From: Burkholderiales bacterium Ga0077547
GTDB lineage: Bacteria; Pseudomonadota; Gammaproteobacteria; Burkholderiales; Burkholderiaceae_C
DNA: 64,000 bases
Assembly: GCA_001464195.1 (NCBI GenBank)
Contig: LNEY01000029.1
Span: forward strand, 51,147 to 115,146
Direction: 5' to 3'
The translations under genes were made by a program, and so were the position numbers. Of the stretch, positions 27,489-40,187 are shown piece after piece; within the stretch, counting starts at the first letter, position 1, and each line of letters begins with the position of its first letter. The notes under the pieces were generated by a model that saw nothing but the letters and a program-made list of their open reading frames with translations, was not told where the DNA came from and searched no databases.

Positions 27489-29650
27489 ATGATTCCCAAG
27501 GTTGAGCTCGACGCCTTGCTCGAAGGTCGCCACAGCGACCCGTTCGCCGTGCTCGGGCCGCACCCGGACGGGTCGGGACGCACGTGGCTGCGGGCCTTGC
27601 TGCCCAGCGCCGAGCAGGTCGAAGTCGTTGCCGTGGCCACCGGAGCCGCGCTTGCCACGTTGACCGCGCGCGTGCCGGGTGTCTTCTTCGAGGCATCCGT
27701 CGGTGCCACCTGTCCGGCCTACCGTCTGCGCGTGCGGTGGCAGCACGGCGTAGCGGGTGATTACGTCGACCCCTACGCGTTCGGATCGGCGATCGCTGCA
27801 GAGGACATTTACTTTCTGGGCGAGGGCTCGCACCTGCAGCCCTGGCAGGTGCTGGGTGCGCACCCGATCACGCTCAGCGGTGTGGCGGGCACCCGCTTTG
27901 CGGTGTGGGCACCCAACGCCAGCCGCGTCAGCGTGGTGGGCGACTTCAATGCCTGGGACGGTCGTCGCCATCCGATGCGCGTGCACCATGGCGCCGGGGT
28001 CTGGGAGATCTTCCTGCCGCAGGTGGGTGCTGGCGAGCGATACAAGTACGAGATCCGCTCGCGCGATGGCCGCGTGATGCCGCTGAAGGCCGACCCGTAC
28101 GCGTTCGCGATGGAGCGGCGGCCCTCGACCGCCAGCATCGTCGCATCGCCAGCCGCACGCAGCCTGCCCGCCAGCCGCGCCGAGGCCAATCGACACGACG
28201 GGCCGATGTCGATTTACGAAGTGCACCTGGGCTCATGGCGGCGTGCGGCCGACGGCGGCTTCCTCGACTGGGACGCGCTGGCCGCGCAGCTGCCCGCGTA
28301 TGTGGCCGACCTCGGATTCACCCACCTCGAACTGCTGCCGGTGGCTGAGCACCCGTTTGATGGGTCCTGGGGCTACCAGGTGATCGGTCTGTTTGCACCG
28401 ACCTCGCGCTTCGGTGATCCGGCAGGCTTTGCGCGATTCCTCGATGCGTGCCATCAGCAAGGCCTGGGCGTCATCATCGATTGGGTACCGGCGCATTTCC
28501 CGACCGATGCACACGGCCTCGCGCAGTTCGATGGCACCGCGCTGTACGAATACGCCGATCCGCGCGAAGGCTTCCACAACGACTGGAACACGCTGATCTA
28601 CAACTTCGGCCGCCACGAGGTGCGCAACTTCCTGATCGGCAATGCGCTGTACTGGTTGCAGCAGTGGGGCGTGGACGGCCTGCGGGTCGATGCCGTGGCG
28701 TCGATGCTGTACCGCGACTACAGCCGCAACCCGGGCGAGTGGGTGCCCAACGCCCACGGTGGCCGCGAGAACCTGGAGGCGATCGCCTTCCTGCGGCGCA
28801 TGAACGAAGTGAGCGGTGCCGAGGTGCCCGCCAGCGTGACGATCGCGGAGGAATCGACCGCGTGGCCCGGTGTGTCGCGCCCAACCTCGGGCGGCGGCCT
28901 GGGCTTTCACTACAAGTGGAACCTGGGCTGGATGCACGACACGCTGCTGTACTTCAGCAAGGAGCCGGTGCACCGGCGCTGGCACCATCAGCAGCTCACC
29001 TTCAGCCTGCTCTACGCCTTCGACGAGAACTTCGTGCTGCCGATCTCGCACGACGAAGTGGTGCACGGCAAGGGCTCGCTGCTCGGCAAGATGCCAGGCG
29101 ACCGTTGGCAGCAGCTCGCGAATGTGCGCCTGCTGCTGGCCTACATGTGGATGCACCCCGGCAAGAAGCTCTTGTTCATGGGCTGCGAGTTCGCACAAGC
29201 GCGCGAATGGAACCACGACCATTCACTCGACTGGCACCTGCTGGAGGCGCCCGAGCACCGTGGTGTGCAGTCGTTGGTGCGCGACCTGAACAGGCTCTAC
29301 ACCAGCCGCCCGGCGCTGCACCGCCGCGACCACGACGGCAGCGGCTTCGAGTGGATCGCTGCCGACGATGCGGACGGCTCCACGCTGGCGTTTTTGCGCA
29401 AGGACGAACACGGGCATGTGCTGCTCGTCGTGTGCAATTTCACGCCGGTACCGCGCCACGGGCACCGCGTCGGCGTGCCGCATGGCGGGCCATGGCGTGA
29501 GGTGTTCAACAGCGATTCCGCCTTCTACGGTGGTGGCAACCTCGGCAATGGCGCTGACCTGCTCTCGACGCAGACCCCCGGCGCGCATGGACGCAGCCAG
29601 TTGTTGTCACTGACCCTGCCGCCCCTGTCGGTGGTGGCCTTCGAGCCGAC

Positions 29651-29654
<4 letters not shown>
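27489..29654 (+). CDS. glgB: 1,4-alpha-glucan branching enzyme
   Basis: Forms alpha-1,6 branches in glycogen. The 721-residue protein has an N-terminal extra domain (1-105), a CBM48 module ([25 protein letters not shown]), and a GH13 barrel with the nucleophile in [17 protein letters not shown], the acid/base in [14 protein letters not shown] and [13 protein letters not shown]. The C-terminal beta domain follows. The stop overlaps the glgX start (ATGA). It lies 30 bases after glgP. Confidence 0.97.
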
Positions 29655-31749
<2,095 letters not shown>

Positions 31750-31753
<4 letters not shown>

Positions 31754-33312
31754 CCAACCCCCGCCGCTCCGGCATCCTGCTGCACCCGACCTCTTTGCCT
31801 GGCCCGCACGGCAGCGGCGACTTCGGGCCCGCGGCCTACCACTTCGTCGACTGGTTGGTCACTGCGGGGCAGCGCGCATGGCAGGTGCTGCCGCTGACGC
31901 CGATCGGGCCCGGCAATTCGCCTTATGCCAGCGTCTCGGCCTTCGCCGGCTCGCCGCTGTTGGTCGCCCTCGAACCGCTGATCGACAAACGCTGGATTGA
32001 CGCCGTCGACGCGGCCGCCGGCAGCCGCCTGCCTGTCGACCACGTTGCCTTCGAACACGCGGTGCCGTGGCGCATGGCGCGCCTGCGCGAGGCGGCCAGT
32101 GGCTACGCGCAGCGCGCCAGCCACGAGGATCGCAGTGCCTACGCCGCGTTCTGCGCCGCTGAGGCGGGGTGGCTCGACGACTACGCGCTCTTCATGGCGC
32201 TCGATGGGCATTACCAGCAGCAAGGGATCTGGAACTGGACCGCCTGGGAGACCGGTTGCGCGCGGCGCGACCCGGCGGCACTCGCCGCCGCACGCAGGCA
32301 GTGGCGCGAGGAGATCGACTTCTGGTGCTTCGTGCAGTGGTGCTTCGCCACGCAGTGGCGCGCGCTCAAGCGCTATGCCAATGAGCGCGATGTGCAGCTG
32401 ATCGGCGACCTGCCGATCTTCGTGGCCCACCATTCGGCCGACTGCTGGGCGCGGCCCGACCTGTTCCTGCTCGACGCGCAAGGCGAGCCCCGCGTGGTCG
32501 CGGGCGTGCCGCCGGACTATTTTTCGGCCACCGGCCAGCGCTGGGGCAATCCGCTGTACGACTGGCCCGCCATGCAGCGCGAGGGCTTTGCCTGGTGGGT
32601 GGCCCGCATGCGCCACGAGCTGGCCCGCGCGGACGTGGTGCGCATCGATCACTTCCGCGGCTTCGCGGCGTACTGGGAGATTCCGGCGTCCTGCGCCACA
32701 GCCATCGAGGGTCGGTGGGTGCCAGCGCCGGGCGCGGCGCTGTTCGAGGCATTGAAGGCGGCGCTGGGCGAACTGCCGGTGATCGCCGAAGACCTGGGCG
32801 TGATCACGCCTGACGTGGAGGCGCTGCGCGACGGCTGTGGTTTCCCGGGCATGAAGATCCTGCAGTTTGCGTTCGGTGGTGACGCCACGCACGCCTTCCT
32901 GCCGCACAACTACCCGGCCCACTGTGCTGCCTACAGCGGGACGCACGACAACGACACCGCGCGAGGCTGGTACGGGGCCGCGCCCGACCACGAACGCCAC
33001 TTTGCCACCGCCTACCTCGACACCGACGGCACGGACATCCACTGGGCGATGGTTCGTGCCATCTGCGGGTCGGTGGCCGAACTGGCGGTGTACCCGATGC
33101 AGGATGTGCTGGGCCTTGGCACCGAGCACCGGATGAACACGCCGGGTCAGCTGGCCTGCTGGGCATGGCGCTTTGGCTGGGAGCAGGTCGGTGCCGAGCC
33201 GGCGCAGCGGCTGGCTCGCCTGGCAGCGGCCTTCGGGCGCGCGCCGTTCGAACGTTTGCCGGACACCGCCTCGGCCCGGCGATGCGTGGATACGCTCCCA
33301 CACGGGGCGTGA
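31750..33312 (+). CDS. malQ: 4-alpha-glucanotransferase (amylomaltase)
   Basis: A GH77 enzyme of 520 residues that rearranges short alpha-1,4 glucans, recycling maltodextrins from the phosphorylase and debranching enzymes. It starts RRSGILLHPTSLPGPHGSGDFG and has the nucleophile in VRIDHFRGFAAYWE, the acid in VIAEDLGVITPDV and YSGTHDNDTARGW. The ATG at 31750 overlaps the glgX stop; the frame continues upstream only inside glgX. The gene is followed 47 bases later by glgC. Confidence 0.95.
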
Positions 33313-33359
33313 TCCATCGGGTACAACAGTAGCCTTTGTCGTCGTTGGAGCACGCACGC

Positions 33360-34628
33360 ATGTCGAATCTGGTCTTTGACCGCTCACAACTGACGCGTCG
33401 CGCCATGGCGCTGGTGCTGGCCGGTGGGCGCGGCAGCCGGCTGAAGGAACTCACTGACACCCGTTCCAAGCCCGCGGTGTACTTCGGTGGCAAGTTCCGC
33501 ATCGTCGACTTCTCGCTGTCGAACTGCCTGAACTCCAACCTGCGCCGCATCGGCGTGGTCACGCAGTACAAGTCACACAGCCTCTTGCGCCATGTGCAGC
33601 GTGGCTGGGGCTTCATGAAGGCCGAGATGAACGAGTTCATCGACCTGCTGCCGGCACAGCAGCGCCTCGACGACGAGAACTGGTACCGCGGCACCGCCGA
33701 CGCCGTCTATCAGAACATCGACATCATCGAGGCCAACGGTCCGAAGTACATCGTGATCCTGGCGGGCGATCACATCTACAAGATGGACTACGGCCGCATG
33801 CTCGCTTTTCACGTGGCCAAGGGCGCCGAGTGCACCGTGGGCTGCATCGAGGTGCCGCTGGCCGAGGCCACGGCCTTTGGCGTGATGGCGGTCGACGCTG
33901 CCGGCCAGATCACCGATTTTGTCGAGAAGCCTGCCAACCCCCCGCCGATGGCGGGCCGGCCTGACATGGCGCTCGCCAGCATGGGCGTGTACGTGTTCAA
34001 CGCGCAGTACCTCTACGACGAGCTGCGGCGCGACATCGCCGACCCGAACTCGGCGCACGATTTCGGGCGCGACATCATCCCGGCCGCTGTTCGCAATGGC
34101 GTGGCCTGCGCGCAGCCGTTTTCCAAGAGCTGCGTGATGAGCGAAGGCGACGAAGCGCCGTACTGGCGCGACGTGGGCACCATCGACGCCTACTGGGAAG
34201 CCAACATCGACCTCACCGCCACCAAGCCCCAGCTCAACCTGTACGACAACGACTGGCCCATCTGGACCTGGCAGGAACAGTTACCGCCGGCCAAGTTCGT
34301 CCACAACGAGCCCGGCCGCCGCGGGGAGGCGATCGAATCGATGGTGTCCGGCGGCTGCATCATCTCGGGCGCGCTGAACCGCTCGCTGCTGTTCTCGAAG
34401 TGCCGCGTGCATTCGCATTCCGCGGTGAACTGGTCGGTGCTGCTGCCGCATGTGGAGGTCGGGCATCACGTTCGGCTCAACCGCGTGGTGGTCGACCGCG
34501 GCTGTCGGCTGCCGGATGGCCTGATCGTCGGTGAGGACCCGATCGAGGACGCCCGCCGTTTCCGCCGCACCGACAGCGGTATCACCCTGATCACGCAGTC
34601 GATGCTGGACCGGCTGGCTGGCGAGTGA
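33360..34628 (+). CDS. glgC: Glucose-1-phosphate adenylyltransferase
   Basis: Makes ADP-glucose, the committed step of glycogen synthesis. The 422-residue protein has [29 protein letters not shown] (nucleotide-binding and regulatory site), GTADAVYQN, the DHIYKMDYG metal/substrate motif and a left-handed beta-helix C-terminal domain. The ATG at 33360 has GGAG nine bases before. Allosteric control cannot be read directly. The stop overlaps the GTG start of glgA. Confidence 0.96.
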   Translation: MSNLVFDRSQLTRRAMALVLAGGRGSRLKELTDTRSKPAVYFGGKFRIVDFSLSNCLNSNLRRIGVVTQYKSHSLLRHVQRGWGFMKAEMNEFIDLLPAQQRLDDENWYRGTADAVYQNIDIIEANGPKYIVILAGDHIYKMDYGRMLAFHVAKGAECTVGCIEVPLAEATAFGVMAVDAAGQITDFVEKPANPPPMAGRPDMALASMGVYVFNAQYLYDELRRDIADPNSAHDFGRDIIPAAVRNGVACAQPFSKSCVMSEGDEAPYWRDVGTIDAYWEANIDLTATKPQLNLYDNDWPIWTWQEQLPPAKFVHNEPGRRGEAIESMVSGGCIISGALNRSLLFSKCRVHSHSAVNWSVLLPHVEVGHHVRLNRVVVDRGCRLPDGLIVGEDPIEDARRFRRTDSGITLITQSMLDRLAGE

Positions 34629-36136
34629 GTACCGCCCCTACCCGCATCCTTCAGGTCGGCGCAGAAATCTACCCCCTGGTCAAGACCGGTGGGCTGGGCG
34701 ATGTGCTCGGTGCGTTGCCGTCGGCGCTGTCACGGCTGGGCTTGGCGGTGCGCTTGCTGCTGCCTGGCTATCCGGCCCTGCGCCAACCCCTGACCAACGT
34801 GCGCCTGGTGTGTCGCCTCGGGCCGGCCTTCGGTGCGGCCAGCGTGCAGGTGCTGCTGGGCCGCTTGCCTGGCGTCGAGGTGCCGGTGTACCTGATCGAT
34901 GCGCCGTCTCTGTATGAGCGTCCGGGCAATCCGTATGTCGATGGCCTGGGCCAGGGTTGGGCCGACAACCCGCAGCGCTTCGGGCTGCTCGGCTGGGTGG
35001 CGGCCTATCTGGCGCTGGGCGACATCGACCCGGCGTGGCGGCCGCAACTGGTGCATGGCCACGACTGGCATGCCGGTCTGGCCGCAGCCTATCTGGCGCT
35101 GCATCCGCACACGGACTGCCGGACGGTGTTCACGGTGCACAACCTGGCGTTTCACGGGCTCTTCCCGCCGCAGCTGCTGCCCGTGCTGCAGCTGCCCGAT
35201 TCCAGCTTCATGAGTGATGGACTGGAGTTCCATGGCGAGGGCTCCATGATCAAGGCGGGCTTGCACTACGCCGATGCGATCACCACCGTCAGCCCCAGCT
35301 ATGCGCGCGAAATCCAGACGCCGGCGTTCGGCTGCGGGCTGGAAGGCGTGATCACGCAGCGCCGCGGGCAACTGCACGGCATCCTCAATGGCGTTGACTA
35401 TGCGGTGTGGAACTCCAGCACCGACCCGCGCCTGGAAACTCACTTCGACGAGGCGCATCCCGAACTGAAGGCCGCGGCCAAGACCGCGCTGCAACGCCAG
35501 CTCGGTCTGCGCGTCGATCCCGGCGCGATGCTGATCGGTGTGGTCAGCCGGCTCACCTCGCAGAAAGGCATCGATCTGCTGCTCGAGGTACTGCCTACGC
35601 TGCTGGCCGAGAACGTGCAACTGGCGCTGCTGGGCAGCGGCGACGCCGAACTTGAAGCCGCCTGCCGTGCGCTCGCCGCGGCGGCGCCAGGGCAGGTCGA
35701 GGTGCGCTTCGACTATGACGAGACGCTGGCGCACCGCATCGTCGCTGGCGTCGATGTGATCGCAGTGCCCTCTCGCTTCGAGCCCTGCGGTCTCACTCAG
35801 CTCTACGGCCTGCGCTACGGCAGCCTGCCACTCGTGCGCCGGGTGGGCGGGCTGGCCGACACGATCGTCGATGCCGATGACCAGGCCTTGGCGGCCGATA
35901 CCGCAACGGGTTTCGTGTTTGGCGAGCCCACCGCCGCAGCGCTGGCGCAGGCCGCGAAACGCGCGCTGGCGCTCTATCGACAACCCGATCGCTGGAAGCC
36001 GGTGGTGCGCAGGGCCATGCGGCAGGACTTCTCTTGGGACGGCGCGGCCGCGGTGTATGCCGATCTGTACCGACGTCTGCTCGCCGCAAAGAGTGCAGGG
36101 CGCCGCCCGGCCGCCCCGGCTGCGCCATCCGCCTGA
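34625..36136 (+). CDS. glgA: Glycogen synthase (ADP-glucose type)
   Basis: A GT5 family enzyme of 503 residues that elongates alpha-1,4 glucan from ADP-glucose. It has the N-terminal ADP-glucose motif [14 protein letters not shown], the central TVHNLAFHG and NGVDYAVWN, and the C-terminal [18 protein letters not shown]. The start is GTG at 34625, overlapping the glgC stop. The last gene of the glycogen operon, it ends one base from the convergent ndh gene. Confidence 0.95.
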   Translation: MSTAPTRILQVGAEIYPLVKTGGLGDVLGALPSALSRLGLAVRLLLPGYPALRQPLTNVRLVCRLGPAFGAASVQVLLGRLPGVEVPVYLIDAPSLYERPGNPYVDGLGQGWADNPQRFGLLGWVAAYLALGDIDPAWRPQLVHGHDWHAGLAAAYLALHPHTDCRTVFTVHNLAFHGLFPPQLLPVLQLPDSSFMSDGLEFHGEGSMIKAGLHYADAITTVSPSYAREIQTPAFGCGLEGVITQRRGQLHGILNGVDYAVWNSSTDPRLETHFDEAHPELKAAAKTALQRQLGLRVDPGAMLIGVVSRLTSQKGIDLLLEVLPTLLAENVQLALLGSGDAELEAACRALAAAAPGQVEVRFDYDETLAHRIVAGVDVIAVPSRFEPCGLTQLYGLRYGSLPLVRRVGGLADTIVDADDQALAADTATGFVFGEPTAAALAQAAKRALALYRQPDRWKPVVRRAMRQDFSWDGAAAVYADLYRRLLAAKSAGRRPAAPAAPSA

Positions 36137-36137
36137 A

Positions 36138-37496
36138 TCAGTGCAGCTTCACCAGCGGTTCGGTGCGGCGAACGATCAGCCGTGCGAGGGTGTCCAGCGC
36201 TACTTTCACTCCGCCGTGCAAGGCCAGCTCGTGCATCTTGTACAGCGACAGGTACATCATCTTGGCGAAGTAGCCTTCGATCATCAGGTTGCCGCCGACC
36301 AGGCCGCCCATCATGTTGCCGACGGTGCTGAACTGGCCCAGTGACACCAGCGAGCCGAAGTCGCGGTACTGCCACTCCTGTAACGGCTTGCCGTCGAGGC
36401 GGCGCTGAATTTGCCGCAGCAGGTGCTTGGCCTGCTGGTGCGCGGCCTGGGCGCGCGGTGGCACGATCTTCACGCCGTCGTGCTCGCGCGCGCCACGCTC
36501 GGGTGCCACATCCTTCCAGACGCAGGCAGCGCAGTCGCCGATGGCAAAGATGGCCTCGTCGCGTGTGGTCTGCAGCGTGCCGGTGACCACCAACTGGTTG
36601 ATGCGGTTGGTCTCGAGACCGCCGATGTTCTTCAGGAAGTCCGGCGCCTTGACGCCGGCGGCCCACACGATCAGCTCGGCCGGCAGGCTGCGCCCATCGG
36701 CCAGATGCACGGCGCCGGGGCTCACGCTGGCCACCTTGGCGTTGACGTGCACTGCCACGCCGATCTCCTTCAACAACTGCTCGGTGGCGCGGCTCAGGCG
36801 CTCTGGCAGCGCCGGTAGCACGCGCGGCGCGGCCTCGACGATGGCGACCTGGATGTCCTTGTCGGGGTCGACACGGTCCAGCCCATAGGCCACCACCTCA
36901 CGCGTCGTGCGGTGCAATTCGGCTGCGAGTTCGACCCCGGTAGCGCCCGCGCCGATGATGGCCACGTGCAGTTGCTCGGGTCGCAGCGGCTCGGCCTGTG
37001 CATGGGCGCGAATGCAGGCGTTGACCATGCGCTGGTGGAAGCGCTGTGCGTCGGCAGCGGTTTCCAGCCGCAAGGCATGCTCGCGCACGCCGGGCGTGCC
37101 GAAGTCATTGCTCTGGCTGCCCACCGCGATGACCAGGGTGTCGTAGGGCACGGCCCGTGCCCGCACGACTTCAACACCTTCCTCGTCGATGTAGGGCGCC
37201 ACGAGCACCTCGCGGCGTTCGCGATCCAGACCGATCATTTCGCCGACGCGGTACTTGAAGTGGTGCCAGTGGCTCTGCGCGAGGTAGCCGACCTCGTGGT
37301 CGCTGATGTCCATGCTGCCGGCAGCGATCTCATGCAGCTTGGGCTTCCAGACATGGGTGCGGTTGCGCTCGATCAGCGTCACCTCGGCCTTCCCGCGCTT
37401 GCCCAGCGTGTCGCCGAGCTGCGTGGCGAGTTCCAGACCGCCCGCACCTCCGCCGACGATGACGATGCGATGCAGGGTTGTCGGTGTGGTCGGCAT
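36138..37496 (-). CDS. ndh: Type II NADH dehydrogenase (FAD-dependent)
   Basis: A 452-residue flavoprotein with two dinucleotide folds: FAD site RIVIVGGGAGGLELATQLG near the start and NAD(P)H site HVAIIGAGATGVELAAELH near residue 175, plus the ATG-like segment AIGDCAACVW. The C-terminal amphipathic part (FGSLVSLGQFSTVGNMMGG) fits peripheral membrane attachment. It oxidises NADH and reduces quinone without pumping protons. The frame extends to 37568, but the ATG at 37496 (MPTTPTTLHRIVIV) is the natural start. It follows dhaK by 14 bases on the same strand. Confidence 0.9.
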   Translation of the reverse strand: MPTTPTTLHRIVIVGGGAGGLELATQLGDTLGKRGKAEVTLIERNRTHVWKPKLHEIAAGSMDISDHEVGYLAQSHWHHFKYRVGEMIGLDRERREVLVAPYIDEEGVEVVRARAVPYDTLVIAVGSQSNDFGTPGVREHALRLETAADAQRFHQRMVNACIRAHAQAEPLRPEQLHVAIIGAGATGVELAAELHRTTREVVAYGLDRVDPDKDIQVAIVEAAPRVLPALPERLSRATEQLLKEIGVAVHVNAKVASVSPGAVHLADGRSLPAELIVWAAGVKAPDFLKNIGGLETNRINQLVVTGTLQTTRDEAIFAIGDCAACVWKDVAPERGAREHDGVKIVPPRAQAAHQQAKHLLRQIQRRLDGKPLQEWQYRDFGSLVSLGQFSTVGNMMGGLVGGNLMIEGYFAKMMYLSLYKMHELALHGGVKVALDTLARLIVRRTEPLVKLH

Positions 37497-37510
37497 GACG
37501 GTGGCGCGCC

Positions 37511-38500
37511 TCACGCGCTCCAGCGCAATGCTGCGGTGTGGACCGGTGAATCCCACAGCTGCAGCCATTCGTCATTGACGGCGGTGACGGTGATCGAGCA
37601 GCCGGCCATTTCCAGGGAGGTGACATAAGGGCCCGTCAGGTGGCGCACCACCTCGAATCCCGCAGCGCTCAGCACCTTCCTTGCGGCATTCACCATCAGG
37701 TAGAGCTCCAGCGAAGGCGTCCCGCCGAAGCCGTTGACCAGCAGGATCACGCGTTGCCCCGGCTTCAGCGCGAGCTCTTTCAGGATCGCGCCGACCAATT
37801 CGGCGGCGATCTCGTCAGCAGGGGCCAGCTTGACACGTTTGCGCCCAGGCTCGCCATGGATGCCGACGCCCATTTCCATTTCATCGTCACCGAGCTGAAA
37901 AGTCGGCTTGCCCGCCGCCGGTACGGTGCAGGAGGTGAGGGCCACACCCATCGACGCGGTGGCCTGGTTGACGGCGTCGCCGAGCGCCTTGAGCTGGGGC
38001 AGGGCGTCGCCGCGCTCGGCGGCCGCACCGACGATGCGCTCGACGATCAACGTGCCGGCCACGCCGCGGCGACCGGTGGTGTAGGTCGAGTTCTCCACCG
38101 CCACGTCGTCGTTGACGAGCACGGTGGCATTCGCCACGTCCAGCATCTCGGCGGCCATCTGGAAGTTCATCGTGTCGCCGGAATAGTTCTTCACGATGAA
38201 CAGCACCCCGGCGCCACCATCCACCGCCTGCGCGGCGGCCAGCATCTGATCCGGCGTGGGCGAGTTGAAGACCTGCCCCGGGCAGGCGGCGTCGAGCATG
38301 CCGTGCCCGACGAAGCCCGCATGCAGCGGTTCGTGGCCCGAACCGCCGCCCGAGATGAGCGCCACCTTGCCGGGCTTCAGGCTGCGACGGCGCACGAACT
38401 GCCGCTCGGCGCCCAAGGTCACGATGTCGGCATGCGCCGCAGCAAAGCCGTCCAGCGATTCGGCCAGCACGGTATCGACGTGATTGATGAGTTTCTTCAA
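37511..38500 (-). CDS. dhaK: Dihydroxyacetone kinase subunit DhaK
   Basis: Binds dihydroxyacetone covalently and presents it for phosphorylation. The 329-residue protein has VALISGGGSGHEPLHAGFVG near residue 45 and the substrate-binding histidine in MEMGVGIHGEPGRKR. Together with DhaL it makes dihydroxyacetone phosphate, linking glycerol or methylotrophic metabolism to glycolysis. DhaL lies upstream by 41 bases; no DhaM phosphotransferase is present nearby. Confidence 0.93.
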   Translation of the reverse strand: MKKLINHVDTVLAESLDGFAAAHADIVTLGAERQFVRRRSLKPGKVALISGGGSGHEPLHAGFVGHGMLDAACPGQVFNSPTPDQMLAAAQAVDGGAGVLFIVKNYSGDTMNFQMAAEMLDVANATVLVNDDVAVENSTYTTGRRGVAGTLIVERIVGAAAERGDALPQLKALGDAVNQATASMGVALTSCTVPAAGKPTFQLGDDEMEMGVGIHGEPGRKRVKLAPADEIAAELVGAILKELALKPGQRVILLVNGFGGTPSLELYLMVNAARKVLSAAGFEVVRHLTGPYVTSLEMAGCSITVTAVNDEWLQLWDSPVHTAALRWSA

Positions 38501-38541
38501 GCTCGGCTCCGGGTCAAGGATTCACAGGGGTTGAATGGCGG

Positions 38542-39129
38542 TCAGACGTTTTCACAAAGGGCTTCAATGATCAATGCCATGGAGCGCGAGCCGGGGTCCA
38601 CATGGCCCAGCGCGCGGTCACCCAGGAAAGAGGCACGCCCCTTGATCGCGGGCAGTGTTGCGGTCGCCTGAGCGGCCTCTGCAGCGCCCTGCTTCACGCG
38701 CGAGACCAGGTCGTCGCCACCCGCCTCCAGCAGTGCAGCGACCGGGTCCAGCACATCGAGCAAGGTCTTCTGGCCGACCTCGGCCTTGCCGAGTCGGGTG
38801 AGGGCGGCGATGCCGCCACGCAGTGCGCGCGCCAGATCTGATGACTTCGGTTCGGCGGGCAGTTCCTTGGACAGGGTGACCAGCAAGGTGCCGAACACCG
38901 GGCCCGACGAGCCACCAATGGTCGACATGCAGGTCATGCCCATCGTGCGCAGCGCCTCATTCAGCGTCTGCGAGGCGAACGTTTCGCTCTTGGCCTGAAT
39001 CGCCAGCGCGCCACGCCGCATGTTCAGCCCGTGGTCGCCATCGCCGATGGCCTGGTCGAGTGCAGTCAACTCATCGGCGTGATCGATCAGGGTCTGCGTG
39101 GCGGCTTGGATCGCGGCGTTCAGGTTCAT
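38542..39129 (-). CDS. dhaL: Dihydroxyacetone kinase subunit DhaL
   Basis: The nucleotide-binding subunit. The 195-residue helical protein has the metal-ADP motif AIGDGDHGLNMRRG, TIGGSSGPVFGTLL and the loop GRASFLGDRALGHVDPGSRSM. In PTS-dependent systems DhaL keeps bound ADP that is rephosphorylated by DhaM, while in ATP-dependent enzymes the same fold exchanges nucleotide; which applies is unclear here because dhaM is missing. It is the first gene of the dhaL-dhaK(-ndh) unit. Confidence 0.92.
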   Translation of the reverse strand: MNLNAAIQAATQTLIDHADELTALDQAIGDGDHGLNMRRGALAIQAKSETFASQTLNEALRTMGMTCMSTIGGSSGPVFGTLLVTLSKELPAEPKSSDLARALRGGIAALTRLGKAEVGQKTLLDVLDPVAALLEAGGDDLVSRVKQGAAEAAQATATLPAIKGRASFLGDRALGHVDPGSRSMALIIEALCENV

Positions 39130-39233
39130 CGGGATTCGCTTTGGAAGTCAGCCGGCATCGACGGAGGATAAGTCGTACCAGCACAATATCCACTGGTGCC
39201 TTTCCCGCTTGAACTTTCGGAGCCCGACCCACC

Positions 39234-40187
39234 ATGTCCAGCGCACACGCCCTGCCGGCATCGGGCATCGCCGTCGCAGTCATTGTCCCGGTCTGGAATC
39301 GCGCCCGCCTTGTCGTGAATTGCCTGGAGAGCATCCGGGCGCAGACCTGCGTCCCGAAGGCCGTGGTGGTCGTGGACGATGGTTCGACGGACGGCACCGC
39401 TGACAGCGTTGACGCATGGATTCGCGACCGAAGCGGCGTGCTTGACGTGACGTTGCTTCGTCAGTCGAACCGGGGTGCGGCAGCGGCGCGAAATGCAGGT
39501 CTTGCCGAGATCGGCGATGCCCCCCTGGTCGCCTTCCTCGACTCCGACGACTGCTGGCCGCCTGACTTTCTCGAGCGGGCAACGACGTCGCTGCGTCAGC
39601 AGCCGACCGCCGTCGCCGCGAGCGCCGACCGCCTGCGTCACGACCTGCGCGAGGAGCGTCGCACGCTCGACTGCCTCGTTCCATTCACTCGGTCCCCGAT
39701 CCCGTGGATATTCAGCCACGGTGCTGCTGTCGGTTCGAGCACGGTGTTTCGTGCCGCCGCGGTGCGAGCCGCTGGCGGATATCCCGAGCAAATCGTGACC
39801 GGTCACGACTCCTTGCTCTTTTGTCGCGTCGCACTCCAGGGCCCCTGGCTCCATTGCCCTGGCGAGCCGGTGACTTTCCTGCGGCATCACGCGCTGGTCA
39901 CGGGACAGGCGGGCCATATCTACGAGCACCACCCCGACCACCATCTGATGTGGGCGCGGACTTATGACGGACTCGCCGACGAACTCGGGTCAGCGCGACT
40001 GCCCGCCGCCGTGCGGCGCCGAACGCTGGAGAAGCGGTGGCGCAAAGCCGGTGATGCGATGAGCCGTATGGAGCGAACTCGCGATGCTCGTCGTTGCTAT
40101 GGGCGCGCGGTGCGCTTGCGCCCGTGGTCCCATAAGGCCTGGGGCGGCCTGCTGCGCACCTTCATGTTCGCGACGCCTACCCCATGA
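39234..40187 (+). CDS. Family 2 glycosyltransferase
   Basis: A 317-residue GT-A enzyme with VAVIVPVWNRARLVVNCLESI, the nucleotide-sugar loop VVVDDGSTDGTAD and the metal-binding DSDD (VAFLDSDDCWPP). The C-terminal ~110 residues are basic and helical (RRRTLEKRWRKAGDAMSRM), resembling the end of glycan-decorating GT2 proteins. Donor and acceptor are unknown. The stop overlaps the next glycosyltransferase (ATGA). It is divergent from dhaL. Confidence 0.85.
   Translation: MSSAHALPASGIAVAVIVPVWNRARLVVNCLESIRAQTCVPKAVVVVDDGSTDGTADSVDAWIRDRSGVLDVTLLRQSNRGAAAARNAGLAEIGDAPLVAFLDSDDCWPPDFLERATTSLRQQPTAVAASADRLRHDLREERRTLDCLVPFTRSPIPWIFSHGAAVGSSTVFRAAAVRAAGGYPEQIVTGHDSLLFCRVALQGPWLHCPGEPVTFLRHHALVTGQAGHIYEHHPDHHLMWARTYDGLADELGSARLPAAVRRRTLEKRWRKAGDAMSRMERTRDARRCYGRAVRLRPWSHKAWGGLLRTFMFATPTP

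Noticed and set aside
24936..28226. A very long open frame (over 1000 codons) on the minus strand opposite glgP and glgB
   Set aside because: It mirrors two well-conserved genes, has a His/Arg/Asp-rich composition typical of antisense frames in GC-rich DNA and shows no domain.
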